From positions 28,371-92,370 of the forward strand of contig PS015118.1 of the NCBI GenBank assembly GCA_048213135.1: a DNA stretch of 64,000 nt, read 5' to 3'. How positions within the stretch are numbered: the stretch's first letter is position 1; each line of letters starts with the position of its first letter. The translations under genes and the position numbers were made by a program. The notes below the pieces were generated by a model. It was not told the DNA's origin and did not search any database. It worked only from the letters and a program-made list of their open reading frames with translations. This document shows, in pieces, positions 22,971 through 35,679 of this stretch. The DNA is from Reclinomonas americana ATCC 50394. Lineage: Eukaryota; Jakobida; Jakobea; Jakobida.

Positions 22971-25900
22971 AGAAGAGAGAGAGGCGAGAGAGAAAGGCGA
23001 GAGAGAGCCAGCAAAGAGAAGGCTGAGAAGTGGAAGGAGTTGGGGATGATTACTGCTTGAGAAAGAGGTGAGAGATGAGCAAATGAAGAGAGAAGAATTC
23101 AAGAATGAGAGAGAGAAAGAGGAGGATAGGAGAACGAAGGGAAAGGACAATTTGATGAACAAAAGAGGCAGCGAGAGACAGAGAGGAAGGAGGAAAAGAG
23201 GAAGGGAGGGCAATCGAAGTCGATTGAGAAAGAGAGGCAGGAGGAAGACGACTGGATGAACTGAGGCAGGGGAAACAAGAGAAGGAATAGAAGAGAGATG
23301 AAACAGGAAGAGAGAAGATGGTAAACAGAAAGGAGAAGAGAGGAAGCGAGAGAGAGAGAAGGAGCGAGGAAAGAGGAAGAGGGCGAGAGGAACAGCCTTT
23401 GCCTTCTTCCTCCTCTGTCTCTTTCCTGTCTTCCCAGTTTACTCTCTTCCTCTTCTCCCCTTCCTCTCTCCCTTCCCCCTCCTTGCTTTCTCTTCCTTTC
23501 TCTCTTTCTTTCTCCATTCCTCTCTTCCTATGTCCTCTGTTCCTCTCTCATCTTTCCTCTCTTCCTCTGTTCCTCAACCTTCCTTGCTCTCTTCCTTCTT
23601 CCTCCCTTCGTCATTCCTCTCACCTCTCCTCCTTTCCTCTCATCTCCTTCCCTCATCTCCCTCCACCAGCTCAATGCCATCCCCTCTGACAAAACCCTCG
23701 CCCCCTGGGCACGCCGCACACGCCGCCTGCGCTACCGCGAGCAGCCGGCGCCAGTGGAGGAGCTGCTGGCGGCGACCGAGGACCCCGAGTCGGTGCTCAC
23801 GTGCGACACTCACCACCTGCCGCTGACCCTCTTTGACATTCACGAGTACGCGCTGCTGTGTCGCGATTGTGTGCAAGGGTTGCGTGAGACTCGTGTGTGG
23901 GAAAGGGAGCGCTTGGCGTCTGTTGCTGATTTTACTTTGGATGCGATAGTGATAAGGAACGCCGCTCACACTGCGTGTCGGTGCGCGACGCCACCAAGGT
24001 GGTGTGCAAGCGGATTGGCAGCATGGTTCGCCCAAGTGACGACATCACTGTTCACTCCATCTCTCTCCCCTTGCTCTCTTCCCGTGCTCTCTCCCCTTGC
24101 TCTCTCCCCTTGCTCTCTCCCCCGTTGCTCTCTCCCCCATTGCTCTCCCCCATCGCTTCCCCCTCTGCGCCCCCTTGCTCTTCCCCCTTGCTCTCCCCTC
24201 TTTGCTCTCCCCCTCTTTGCTCCCCCCTCTTTGCTCCCCCCTCTTTGCTCCCCCCTCTTTGCTCCCCCCTCTTTGCTCCCCCCTCTTTGCTCCCCCCTCT
24301 TTGCTCCCCCCTCTTTGCTCCCCCCTCTTTGCTTTTCCCCTTTGCACTCTCTCCTGCTCTTCCCCTTCGCTCTTCCCCCTTTGCTCTCCCCCGTTGCTCT
24401 CCCCTCTTGCTCTTCCCCCGTTGCTCTCCCCTCTTGCTCTTCCCCCTTGCTCTTCCCCCCTTGCTCTTCCCCCCTTGCTCTCCTCGCCCGCACATCCTCT
24501 TCACCATTGCTCACTCTTTCCTCTCTCTTTTCCTTTCGTCTCACTTGCCCCCCTCCTCCACACCTACACGCAGCTGTCAAAAATGGCCTCCCGCAAGCAC
24601 CAGTGTGACAAGCTGCTGCAGCAACTCGGCGGTATTGCGGAGAAGCCGCAGGAGGAGACGCGGCAGCGGGTGCTCGAGATGTTTGCGCAAGTGGAGGAGG
24701 CTCTGGCGGAGAAGAAGAAGAAGGCGGTGGAGTTGATTGATGCGGCGGAGCGGCGGTGTCATTCGATTGTGCAGAGTTGCGTGCAAAGAGGAGAAGAGGG
24801 AGGGGGAAGGGGAAAATGGGGTAGAGATAGAGATTTAGGAAGCTTGATTAGGAAGGGCGTGAGTGAGGGGACGAGGAAGATGCAAGCGAAACGAAGAGGG
24901 TGAGAAGAGACAATGAATGTGAAGAGGGAGCGTATAAGAAGGAGAGACAGGCTATGAGAGTAGAGAAGGAAATTACTATAGACAACACACGCACAAGAAA
25001 ACCTTCTCCTGCCTCAAGACTGGTGCTTGTGTTGATGTTTTGAATATGGTTGGACTTGGTCAGCATGCGCCTGTTTGTTGGTGAATGATTGTTGTTGAGG
25101 AATGACCGCGTGAAGCTGCCTGAAAGTGGGAGCTTATTGCTCGAGTTAGCGAGGTTGGAAGCGAGGAACGTCACGAGTGGGAGGAGTGGGAGAGAAGAAT
25201 TGAAACAGACACAGTTACATGACAGAGAGAGAGAGAAAAAGAAAGAGAGAGAGAGATAGACAGAGAGAGAGAGAGTGAGAGAGAGAGACATAGAGACATA
25301 GAGACATAGAGACATAGAGACATAGAGAGAGAGAGAAAGGACGGAGCGTATCGAGATAATGAGGCGGAATCGTGCGACAGAAAGGGAAGTGGAAGACATA
25401 ATAATGGGAACTTCACTGATTCATACACAACAATGAGCATCAACCAGTGATCGCCAACAAGTCTCGTGTGCTTTCCTTCTACAACTAGAACTGTTTTAAG
25501 TGTGTTGTACAGTGAGAGAAGAGATGTATCGAAGGGGAGAGGAATCGAGTGTGAGCGGAATGCGATAAGAAGAAAGACAGAGAGGAGGGATCAAGGGTGA
25601 GAGAAGAGGATCCAGAAAGAAAGCGCGGAAATGAGAAAGAAATGGTAGCTTGTGCCTTGGTCATTGTCGGCAAGGGATTTGTGGGCGTTTACCGCATTAT
25701 CGGAATGTGGTGAATGAAGTGTTTTTTCTTTTAGCTAGAGGCCTTGTGTCCAGAATAGGGCTTTATTCTCAACATCCATGTCACCCTTTAATCAGTTTTA
25801 GTTGTAGAAGGAAAGCACACGAGACTTGTTGGCGATCACTGGTAGATGCTCATTGTTGTGTATGGATCAGTGAAGTGAGAGGAGTCTCCCACAGCACTCC

Positions 25901-26341
25901 CTCCCTTTCCCCTCAAGCCTCCCTTCTCTAATCTCCTCCCCCCATGCAGGCGAAACCACCATCTCCACCAAGCGCGTCGAGCAGCTCGACCGCCACTACA
26001 CCAACCTCAAGCGCGCACTGGTCAATCGCCACGACTGTCCGCTCGTGATGCTGCAGGTGACCGAGGACGTGTTTACCGCGGCCGAGGAACTCACCGCGGC
26101 GCCCGTCACCACCATTGGCGACATTGCTCGACCGCCCTTCAACGTCGAGAACATGCGGCGTCAGCTGAACGACCTCAAATGTTGCGTCGATACGCGGGGA
26201 AAGATGAAGATGTTGTGTTCTTATACGCAAATTACGACAGCTTCGATGCGCTACAGCCTGACAATCGGCGAGGACGACAGCAGTGATGAGGAGGATGCGG
26301 CAGATGCGTATGGTGGTTATGGTGATAGTGATGATGAGTGA
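21325..26341 (+). CDS. membrane-anchored TRIM-like RING/B-box/coiled-coil protein (model incomplete)
   Basis: Exons: 21325-21470, 21544-21585, 21664-22060, 22135->22188 (runs into a gap), 23670-23870, 23957-24025, 24574-24780, 25950-26341 (TGA). The start has A at -3 and G at +4; an in-frame ATG at 21283 would add 14 residues. Residues about 24-42 are a single TM helix (WTVILLCCVPLLLINIFIV) followed by a very basic stretch, so the rest should face the cytosol. A Ser/acidic linker leads to CIICREDV...YVLPSCAR, the first half of a RING finger; the other half is in the gap. Then comes a B-box-like zinc cluster (CDTHHLPL...ALLCRDC, joined to ERRSHCVSVRDATK), a coiled coil (LLQQLGGIAEK...AEKKKKAVELIDAAERRC) and an acidic tail EDDSSDEEDAADAYGGYGD. 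This order is that of TRIM/RBCC ubiquitin ligases. The entry phase of the last exon (phase 1) does not match the preceding donor, so one junction is wrong or an exon is missing. Confidence 0.65.
24060..24490. repeat. 14-bp tandem repeat (CCCCCCTCTTTGCT)n and variants
   Basis: About ten near-exact copies lie at 24205-24335, with degenerate CCCTTGCTCTC units on both sides, all inside the intron 24026-24573 of the TRIM-like gene. Long open frames on both strands here are repeat artefacts. Confidence 0.85.
25411..25875. repeat. inverted repeat: two ~90-bp arms around a ~285-bp loop
   Basis: The left arm, 25411-25500 (starts CTTCACTGATTCATACACAA), is the reverse complement of the right arm, 25786-25875 (ends CATTGTTGTGTATGG ATCAGTGAAG), with only a few mismatches. 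It lies in the last intron of the TRIM-like gene. No terminal direct duplication or transposase is seen. Confidence 0.85.
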
Positions 26342-26385
26342 CGGCTTGCGAGGAAAGGGGGAATGCATGCGCACCGTGTTTTTTG

Positions 26386-26391
26386 AATAAA
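26386..26391 (+). terminator. AATAAA polyadenylation signal of the TRIM-like gene
   Basis: AATAAA lies 45 bp after the TGA at 26339-26341, preceded by a T run. This is the expected place for a 3'-processing signal and supports the stop chosen. Confidence 0.6.
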
Positions 26392-26900
26392 TGCTGACGG
26401 AGTTGCGAAGGGAAGGTGGCAGCGAAGAAGAAAGCAGCAGCCAAGTGCATCAAAAGGGCAGTCTGAGCAGCTGCCTTGTGTTTAGAGAGATGGGCTCTGC
26501 CTGTGAGCTTTCGCTTCCTGTAGCTGAGTGTTGTTGTTGTCACAGGAGGAACAGCAAGCTAAGTGAAGGATGTTTGGAACTGGGGCCGTCATGCAACTTG
26601 CGTGGCGAATGAATGATAGCCGGGGGGACGTCGTATACATTTTTGTTGTCTCTGTCCTGGTATTCACTCAAGATGGGAATCATCACAAGCTTCATGCCAG
26701 TTGTTTGCGTTCCTTTGTGAATGGTAAGGGAACGGCGGTGCGAGTGCTGCGCTGACGAATGAATTTGCAGACAGAGGTATGTGAAGTACCCGTATTCGTC
26801 GTAGGCTTCGAAAACCTTTCGACAAGTCACAGACAACGCCACATACACGACACATATTCATCTTCAACGGCATGTTATTCTCTCACACGAAAGAAACAGA
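26392..26900. other. spacer between two convergent genes
   Basis: The plus-strand TRIM-like gene and the minus-strand DENN gene end toward each other here. A minus-strand frame of about 100 codons (26540-26848) includes VFEAYDEYGYFTYLCLQ. It follows the DENN stop and has no clear splice join, so I leave it uncalled; it may be 3' UTR. Confidence 0.5.
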
Positions 26901-29861
26901 TCAAGGATCCACTGGACTCGGCAGCGTGTGCGCCGTGCGCTGCAAGGCAATCTTCAAGAACGGATTCATCTTGGCAATGTACAAGTTGCCGAGCTGCGGG
27001 AGGGCAAGAGAGTGAGCACACAAAGCGAACTGTGCGACCATGAACACGGGGAGAAAAAGGAACAGGAAAAAGTCAGTGCAAGGAGAGAAGGGAGAGTTGC
27101 ATCGAGTGGATGGAACCTATGACAACCACCGGAAGAGAAGAGAGGCAGCGGTGCAGCGGAACCCGCACAAGAGCACACAAACGGACACAGAGAATGCATC
27201 AATGAATTTTGAGAAGTCCAAACAAGGACCGTGCAAAAAGTTCCACGCAAGATTGCTCTTTCTCTCTCTCTCTCTCNNNNNNNNNNNNNNNNNNNNNNNN
27301 NNNNNNNNNNNNNNNNNNNNNNNNNNNNNNNNNNNNNNNNNNNNNNNNNNNNNNNNNNNNNNNNNNNNNNNNNNNNNNNNNNNNNNNNNNNNNNNNNNNN
27401 NNNNNNNNNNNNNNNNNNNNNNNNNNNNNNNNNNNNNNNNNNNNNNNNNNNNNNNNNNNNNNNNNNNNNNNNNNNNNNNNNNNNNNNNNNNNNNNNNNNN
27501 NNNNNNNNNNNNNNNNNNNNNNNNNNNNNNNNNNNNNNNNNNNNNNNNNNNNNNNNNNNNNNNNNNNNNNNNNNNNNNNNNNNNNNNNNNNNNNNNNNNN
27601 NNNNNNNNNNNNNNNNNNNNNNNNNNNNNNNNNNNNNNNNNNNNNNNNNNNNNNNNNNNNNNNNNNNNNNNNNNNNNNNNNNNNNNNNNNNNNNNNNNNN
27701 NNNNNNNNNNNNNNNNNNNNNNNNNNNNNNNNNNNNNNNNNNNNNNNNNNNNNNNNNNNNNNNNNNNNNNNNNNNNNNNNNNNNNNNNNNNNNNNNNNNN
27801 NNNNNNNNNNNNNNNNNNNNNNNNNNNNNNNNNNNNNNNNNNNNNNNNNNNNNNNNNNNNNNNNNNNNNNNNNNNNNNNNNNNNNNNNNNNNNNNNNNNN
27901 NNNNNNNNNNNNNNNNNNNNNNNNNNNNNNNNNNNNNNNNNNNNNNNNNNNNNNNNNNNNNNNNNNNNNNNNNNNNNNNNNNNNNNNNNNNNNNNNNNNN
28001 NNNNNNNNNNNNNNNNNNNNNNNNNNNNNNNNNNNNNNNNNNNNNNNNNNNNNNNNNNNNNNNNNNCTCTCTGTCTCTCTCAATTTCAATCTCGCTCTTT
28101 CTCTTTCTCTCCTACTATCCGGCACTCCCTAACTCTCGCTCTCTCTCGCTCTCTGTCCCTCCCCTCCCCTCCCCTCCCCTCCTCTCTCATCCACGCAACC
28201 GGCCACTGCCCAATATGATGGAACAACGCCACCGTCGCCAGCTGCACTGCCTGCGACGAGTGGAACAACCCAATCGCCAGCCGATACAATCCACCTTGTG
28301 ACTCGGGCAGTCGAGACAGGAGCTGCAATGAGGCACAGGGAAAGTGAGCCGACGATGTGAGGCTTGGTATCTTCCCCACTCTCACGAAGCACGTCCACGG
28401 CTATTATTCTCTGTTTATTCTTCTCCACGTTCATTGATGCACACAAGCGAGACAAGCGATGTGTGTCAGCTTCTCTCTCTCACACACATTCAATTACCAC
28501 ACATGCTTGTCGCGCTGAGCAGCTCTCTGTCAGGCTTGCTCTTGTAGAGTTCCCCCTCTCTCACTCCGCTCTCCGTCTCTTTTCACCTCATTTGTGATAC
28601 TGCCTGAACACGCACACGTGCTTCTCGTTCTCCACCCTCTCCTCCTTCTCCACTCTCCTCTCTCTCTCCACTCCCACCCTCCATCCATTTGCATCCCCTT
28701 CCTTCGTACTCGCTTCTTCTCCCTCCCATTTTTTGTCTACCCTCGACGCACTCTGCTCGACTGACGTGCTCAGCACCCTTCCCTCACTCTCCAGTGCAAG
28801 TCCCTTTCCTGCATCTCTCCCTCTCCTTTCTCCCCACCACCCACCTCCAACACCTGCTCCTCCGTCCGAATGTGACGCACGAGATCCTGAAACATACTCA
28901 GCAACTCCGGCTCATCAATATCCGCACGCACTCGCAGTCGTTTCAAGTGACGGAACACTTTTGTGTCCGACACGGTGCAGCGGAGGATGCGATCCTCGCG
29001 CTCCTGTCACGAAACGCACAGTGAGCTACAACGCGACGACAACAGCAAGCGACAGCTGACGAGACATGCCTTCATATACAACTTGAACGTGGCGGTGCTG
29101 CGCAGCGAGTGCAACCGGCGCTGATTCATGTCGTAGACACGAGCACGGGCGTTGGCCGAGGGGAATTCGGCGTCGCCGGTGACCATGTCCAGGAGCTCGT
29201 GGGTGAGTTCCTGCGTGGTAAGAAGGGAAGAAGGAGGTGAGATGAAAGGAGAAGAAAACGGAAGACGCGTACACACAAAAAACACCCCTTCTCTTCATAT
29301 AAATCTCCATGTCAATGCATGCAACACTAACAGGAGGGGACAAAGAACGAAGAACAGAGATGACACAGCAAGGGACAGAGAGGCAAGGTCCATCCATGTC
29401 GACGACATTTGTCGCACACTCCACTCTTCTCTTTTACTCTCTCTCTCTCTCTCTCTCTATCACGAGCACTATCAACATCACCGCCATTACGAACGACCTC
29501 TGAGGAAGAGTGATGACACAGCAAGCGATTAACAAACAAATCACAGTAATTTTGACGAATGTAGTCATACGCGTTGCCTTATATGTCGCAAATCGTGATG
29601 TCGGTGAAGGTATTTCCTGCTCTCTCTCTCTCTCTCCCCGCTCTCTTTCTCTCGTTCTCTCTCTCTCTCTCTCTCCCGCACTATCAACATCACTGCCATG
29701 ACGTGACAACATAAAAATAAGAGAGAAAAAGGAACGCAGAAGAGTGATGATGCAGCAAGCGACTGACAAACGAATCGCGGCCATTCGGACGAATGCAATC
29801 ACAGACTTTGTCCACTGCCCCTTACACGCTGCAAACCGTGGTGCCGGTGAAGGTATTTCCT

Positions 29862-29900
<39 letters not shown>

Positions 29901-32900
29901 CTCTCTCTCTCTCTCTTTCAAGAGCACTATCCACATCACTACCCATGCAACATCTGGAAGCGGAAAGCCGTCAAACACAAAGAAAGTGTCAAGATAAAGG
30001 GAGAGCGTGCGAAGCCTGACCTGCTGGTGATCTCTCCCCTCCCTTTTCCCCCTCCCCCACGCAACGCAGAAATGACTCCGCATCCACTCCTCACACACAT
30101 GCTCGCCCGACGCGCGCACCACATGCGAGTGCACACCGGCCATGGCCAGCTGATAGAACTCGAGATCGTACTCGCGGCTGTCGACCTCGTCCTCAAAGGA
30201 GACGCGCGAGTTCTTGCGCACCACGCCTGTGGTGATGTCACAGAGGAGGTCCCACCATTGTTCTTTTTGGGCGAACATGGGATTGGTGACGCCTGCGGGA
30301 TAGATGGGAGAAGGGTGGTGGAAGGGAAGGCAAATCAGCAAAGGACGATTCCTCTCCCTTTTCCTGCCTCCCTCTCCCTCCCCTCCCTCTCTCCATCCTC
30401 TCCCCCTCCCACCTCCCTTCCCCCTCACCCACCTGCAATATACCCCGGCACCTGCACCGGCTGATGATACGCCAGCGGAAAATACGGAAACACGCGCCGC
30501 TTCAACACCGGCAATGGCGGCGACACCAGCAGCACCGCCGCCAGCACAAAGCTACACAGCTCCTCGGTGGCGGTGGTCGACGGATCGCACGTGAAGAGCA
30601 CTCGCTTCTCCGACAGCACGGCGTTGTAGATGGTCATGATTTGCTCGCCGAAACGCTGCATGAGGCGCACAATGGAGACGCGGTTGTCGCCAATCTCGTC
30701 GTCGTTGAGGGTGAGCGGGAAGCGGAAGTCGAGGGTGTGCTGGTTGTAGGCGACTTGGTGGTGCACAATGTGGTCCGGCGAGTCGCCGACGCACAGGCGC
30801 ATGACGCGTTTCTGCGAAAAGGGAACGAGGGTATGAGGGGAAAGAGAGGGGGAAGGAGGGAAGGAGGGAAGGAGGGAAGAGAGGAGAAGAGTGGGGGAAG
30901 GGTGGGGAAAGGGTGGGGGAAGGGTGGGGGAAGAGAAGGGAAGGGTGGGGAAAAGTGGGGGAAGAGAGAGGAAAGAGTGGGGTGAAGTGTGTGGGGAAGA
31001 GAGGGGGGAGAGCGGGGGAAGTGTGGGGGGAAGTGGGGAGAGACAACAAGCACAGCGTGGGAGAGCAAGCTAGAGCGAGAGAGTGATTCGAGCTGAAGGA
31101 TGGACGAAGAAGAGCAAAGCAAGAGCAAACATCAGCTGAAGATGGCAAGGCACTATGAGCGTACGGTCCCACAGAGAAACCAGCTCATACCTCCAACGGC
31201 GTGTGACGCGGAATGTCAACATTCTGCAGGGCCCCGTTGATGGTGTCGTACACGTGCTGGCAAATGTCGAGTGGCGAGTGGGTGGAACTCTCCGAGTCCA
31301 TGATGTGTCGCAAGAGATTCTGGAACACAAACAGAGGGTGAGCCAGATGCGCATGCAGATGAAGGGTGTTGAAGAGGAGAAAGGAATGACAAAAAGGGAA
31401 AGAGATAGACTTGCAGGGATGAATGAAGCACTCAGGACGAAAAGGCCCACTTCTCCTTCGACATCCCTCTCTTTCTTCTCATCTCCGTGTCTCCTTCCCC
31501 TGCTACCCATACCCACTTTGTAAATGTAATACTGGGCCACTCTTTCGTCTCATCTCCCTGTCTCTTCCCCTTCTCTCCCCACCTTGTGAATGTAATACTG
31601 TGCAAAACTTTCTTCTCATCTCCTTGTCCTATTCTCCTTCCCTTTCCCTCCCCACCCCACCCTNNNNNNNNNNNNNNNNNNNNNNNNNNNNNNNNNNNNN
31701 NNNNNNNNNNNNNNNNNNNNNNNNNNNNNNNNNNNNNNNNNNNNNNNNNNNNNNNNNNNNNNNNNNNNNNNNNNNNNNNNNNNNNNNNNNNNNNNNNNNN
31801 NNNNNNNNNNNNNNNNNNNNNNNNNNNNNNNNNNNNNNNNNNNNNNNNNNNNNNNNNNNNNNNNNNNNNNNNNNNNNNNNNNNNNNNNNNNCTTTCTTTT
31901 CATCTCCCCTTCCCTTTCCCTTCCCACCCCAACCTGTATATGTAATACTGCGCCACCTTTCGTCTCATCTCCCTGTCCCTTCCCCTTCTACCCATTCCCA
32001 ACTTGTATATGTAATACTGCGCCACTCTTTCTTTTCATCTCCCTGTCTCTTCCCCTTCTCTCCCCACCTTGTGAATGTAATACTGTGCCACTCTTTCGTC
32101 TCATCTCCCTGTCCCCTTCCCCTTCCCCCAACATTGTAAATGCAATACTGCGCCACTCTTTCTTCTCATCTCCCTCCCGTCTTCCCCTTCCCTTTCCCTC
32201 CCCACCCCACCTTGTAAATGTAATACTGCGCATGCGTGCAGCAAATGGCCAGTGCCTTAAACGTCGCCCCTCGCTTCGTCGAGTCGTCCTTCTTGCACTG
32301 CACGTACGACAGGCAAAAGTAGAACTCGCCGTCCGGCTGTCCGGGTGTCCCGGCTGTATACGGAAAAGTGAGGCGCCTTGTCTTTCGACAACCGCGTGTG
32401 AGGGGGGAAAAGGCGCACCAATGGGCATCTTCTTGGCCAGCTTGTGCAGTGCATTCTCAAACTTGACGCGCTCGGCGGCGTCAAAGAACTCAAAGCCTGT
32501 GGTGGAGTGAGTGAGTGAGGCAGTGGAAAGAGGGAAGGCGAGGAGAGGGGGTGGACGAAACCAAATGTTCGCTCGTCGTCGGCCATGAGCGACATGAAGG
32601 TGCGCTCCGATGATTTCTCCTCCAGAATGAGCTGCGAGAGACAGGAGGGATGTGAGAGGGGAATGGGCGAGAGAGGCACGAGAGAGGAAAGAGGCGAGAG
32701 AAGAAAGAGGCAAAGGAGAGGAAGCGGCGAGAGAGGGAATGAGGCGAGAAAGGGAATGAGGCGAGAGAGGGGAAGGAAGTAGGTGAGAAAGAGACAAAGG
32801 AGGGGAGAGAAACAGAGAACGGAGGGTAAAGGGCGAACTACGGAAAGGGACGAAAGAGGGAAGGAGGCGAGAGAGGAACGAGGCAAAGGTGAGGAAGCGG

Positions 32901-35640
32901 CGAGAAAGCGATGTGGCGAGAGAGGGGAAGGAAGTAGGTGAGAGGGTATGACGTACGATAGGGGAAAGAGACAAAGGAGGGGAGAGAAAAAGACAACGGA
33001 GGGTAATGGCGAACTACGAAAAGGGAAGTAAGAGGGAAGGAGGCGAGAGCAAAGGAGAGGAAGCGGCGAGAAAGGGAATGATGCGACAAAGAGATGTTGC
33101 GGGAGAAGGGGAAGAGGCGAGAGAGGGGAAGGAAGTAGGTGAGAGGGAATGACGTACGATAGGAGAAAGAGACAAAGGAGAGGAAGTGGCGAGAGAGGGA
33201 ATGGGGAAGAGGGAAAAAGACAACGGAGGGTAAAGGGCGAAGTACGGAAAGGGACGAAAGAGGGAAGAGGCGAGAAGGAAAAAACAAAAGCCAGAAAAGG
33301 ACAGTGCGCACAGAGGGAGTGGAAAAAGAACTGATAGCTCGAAATCCAGCAATGGTGAGGAGGCAACATGGGATGCGGCAATTACTTCCGATGTGCGGAC
33401 AGAAATAGGAGCAACAGACTGAGAGAGCATAGACATCGACAGGCACGTAGACATCCGTCAAGTAATAGACCTCGCAGTCGCTGGAGATGCCAATCGTGTC
33501 GACCAGAACCATGGTGGTGGCATCGAGGACGACAAAGGAACTTGCGGGCTCCACGTTGAGGGCGTCCGAAACGGAGGCGCGGCGCGGCACGGCGATGATG
33601 TGCTTGATGGACTCGGAGGCGGGGCGCCACTCGCCGAGTGCTGTGCGAAGGGAGATGAGGGGGAGAGGAGAAGCTGTGGCGACAAGCCAGATACGCACAA
33701 CTCATGTCCTCTGCCGTGTTCTCCAGTCGCCACACGCGGGCCGAGGCCACGCCAATGAACTCGCCAGTGCCCTACGTAAAGAAAAGAGAATCATTTCTTC
33801 AGTTCCGCTTCTCTGTCCTCCATTCTGTTCCCAACACTTCTCTTCTCGTCTCATCTTCTTGTTCTTTTCTTTCTCTTCTCCCTTGCATTAGGCCTCATTG
33901 ATTACATGCAGGGCGCGTGTGTTTGTGTGACAGAGAGCTCAAAAGAGAATTATCTCTTCAGTTTCTTTTCTCTCTCCTCCATTCTGTTTCCAACACTTCT
34001 CTTCTCGTCTCTTCTTGTTTTTTCTTTCTCTTCTCCCTTGCGTTTGGCCTCATTGATTACACGCTGGGCGCGTGTGCGTGTGACAGAGATTTCAAATTCA
34101 CCCTTCTGTACTCTGTTCTCCTCCTCCTCCTCCTCTTCTTCTTCTTCGTCTTCTTCTTGGAGAGGACAAGGAGGAGTGAGGGAGAGTGGAGGGAGAAGAG
34201 AAACGGAACAAATGAAGAAAGGAGGAGGAGAGAGGGGTTGGGAAGGGGGAGAAGGGAATGTGAGGGAGGAGGGAGAAGCTGAAGCTCTTCCCCTTCTCTT
34301 CATATTGTCCCTCCTCTCTCACTCTCTTCTCCGTCTTTCTCTTTTCGTGTCTTCTTCTTCTCTTCAGTTTCTCTTCTCTCTCTCTCTCTCTCTCGCACAC
34401 ATTTCCCTTCCCCCTCGATTCTCAACACATCTCTTCACGTCTCGTTTTCATCACTTTAGTTTCTTTTCTCCCTCCTCTCCCTCTCCCTTTTCTTCTCAAC
34501 CCTTCTCTTCTCCTCTCTTATTCTTCTCTCTAAGTCACTTCTCTCGCCTTCCGCTCTCTCTCTCTCTCCTCCCTCCTCTCTCTCTCATCCATCTCTTCTC
34601 CTCTCCCTTCTTCTTCTCTTCTCTTTTTTCATCTAACTTCTCCCTCCTCCCCCTCCCACCCTCCCTCTCTCCTCCTCTCCCCTTCCCACTCACCGGCGTC
34701 ATCTCGCCCACCGGCGACACCAACACCTCACCCTCGCCCACCTCCCCCGCATCCGTCACCGCCACAGGTGCAGCCGCAGCAGACGCCGATCCAGCACCGG
34801 CACCACTCTCACTCTCCGCCTTCGACGAACTCGTGTAAAACGCCGAGTAAAACGCTTGCGAGAGGGTGAAGACGGTGAAATCCTGGCGACGGTGGTGCAC
34901 GCCCTCCGGAAGCATCAGTTCCGCCACGCACGAGTCGGGCACCCATGTCAGAGGCGACGAGTGGGTGGTGGAGGAGGAGTCGGAAGAGGAGGCGGAGGAG
35001 GAGGAAGGGTAGTGTGCGCGAATGGCGTGGCCGGTGGTGTGGTCGAACTGTGATGGGGAGGGGTGAGAAGGGCGAGGATGAGAAGGGGCAACGGAAGAGA
35101 AAGAGGAAGGGAAAGAGGGAGAGAGGGGAAGGAGAAGGAGAAGGGAGAGGGGAAGGAGGGAGAGAAGGAAAGAGGGAAAGACATACACGGAGAGTGTGCG
35201 TGTGCGTGTGTAAGAGAGAGAGAGAGAGAGAGGAAGTGATAGTGCATGCAAAACAAAGAGTCACAAGTGAAGACTTTGGCATCTCTTCCTCTCGCTCTCT
35301 CTCTCGTGCGAGATAACTATTCAGGCGATAGCTTAGGCACGCCTTCTGCACATCCTTTCCTCTGTGAGCAAGTTAAGTCCCCCTCTCTCTGTGAGCGTGT
35401 GTGTGTTTGCAAGACAAGGTAGTACTCATTCAGGCGACGCCTTGATGATGACTTAGGTGCGCCTTTCTACACGTCTTTTCCTCTGAATGAGCAAAGTCTC
35501 TCTCTCTCAGTGTGTGTGTATGTGTGTGTGTGTGTGTGTAGTAAGATAGAGAAAGGGTGCCCTCTCTTTTCCTCTCTCTCTCTCTCTCTGTGCGTGTGTG
35601 TGTGTGACTGACACGCTCGACTTCAAGTGATGCTCTGTCT

Positions 35641-35679
<39 letters not shown>

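Noticed and set aside
24060-24490. Overlapping proline/serine-rich open frames of 100-280 codons on both strands
   Set aside because: They come from a 14-bp tandem repeat inside an intron of the TRIM-like gene.
26540-26848. Minus-strand frame with VFEAYDEYGYFTYLCLQ as a further DENN exon or a small gene
   Set aside because: It lies after the DENN stop, has no start codon with clear context and no splice join I could close; left as spacer.
29937-29960. Possible 11-nt exon (minus strand ATGTTGCATGG before GTAGTG) in the DENN gene
   Set aside because: It would break the phase; exons 10 and 11 already join in phase 0 (SHFC / ELTHELL).
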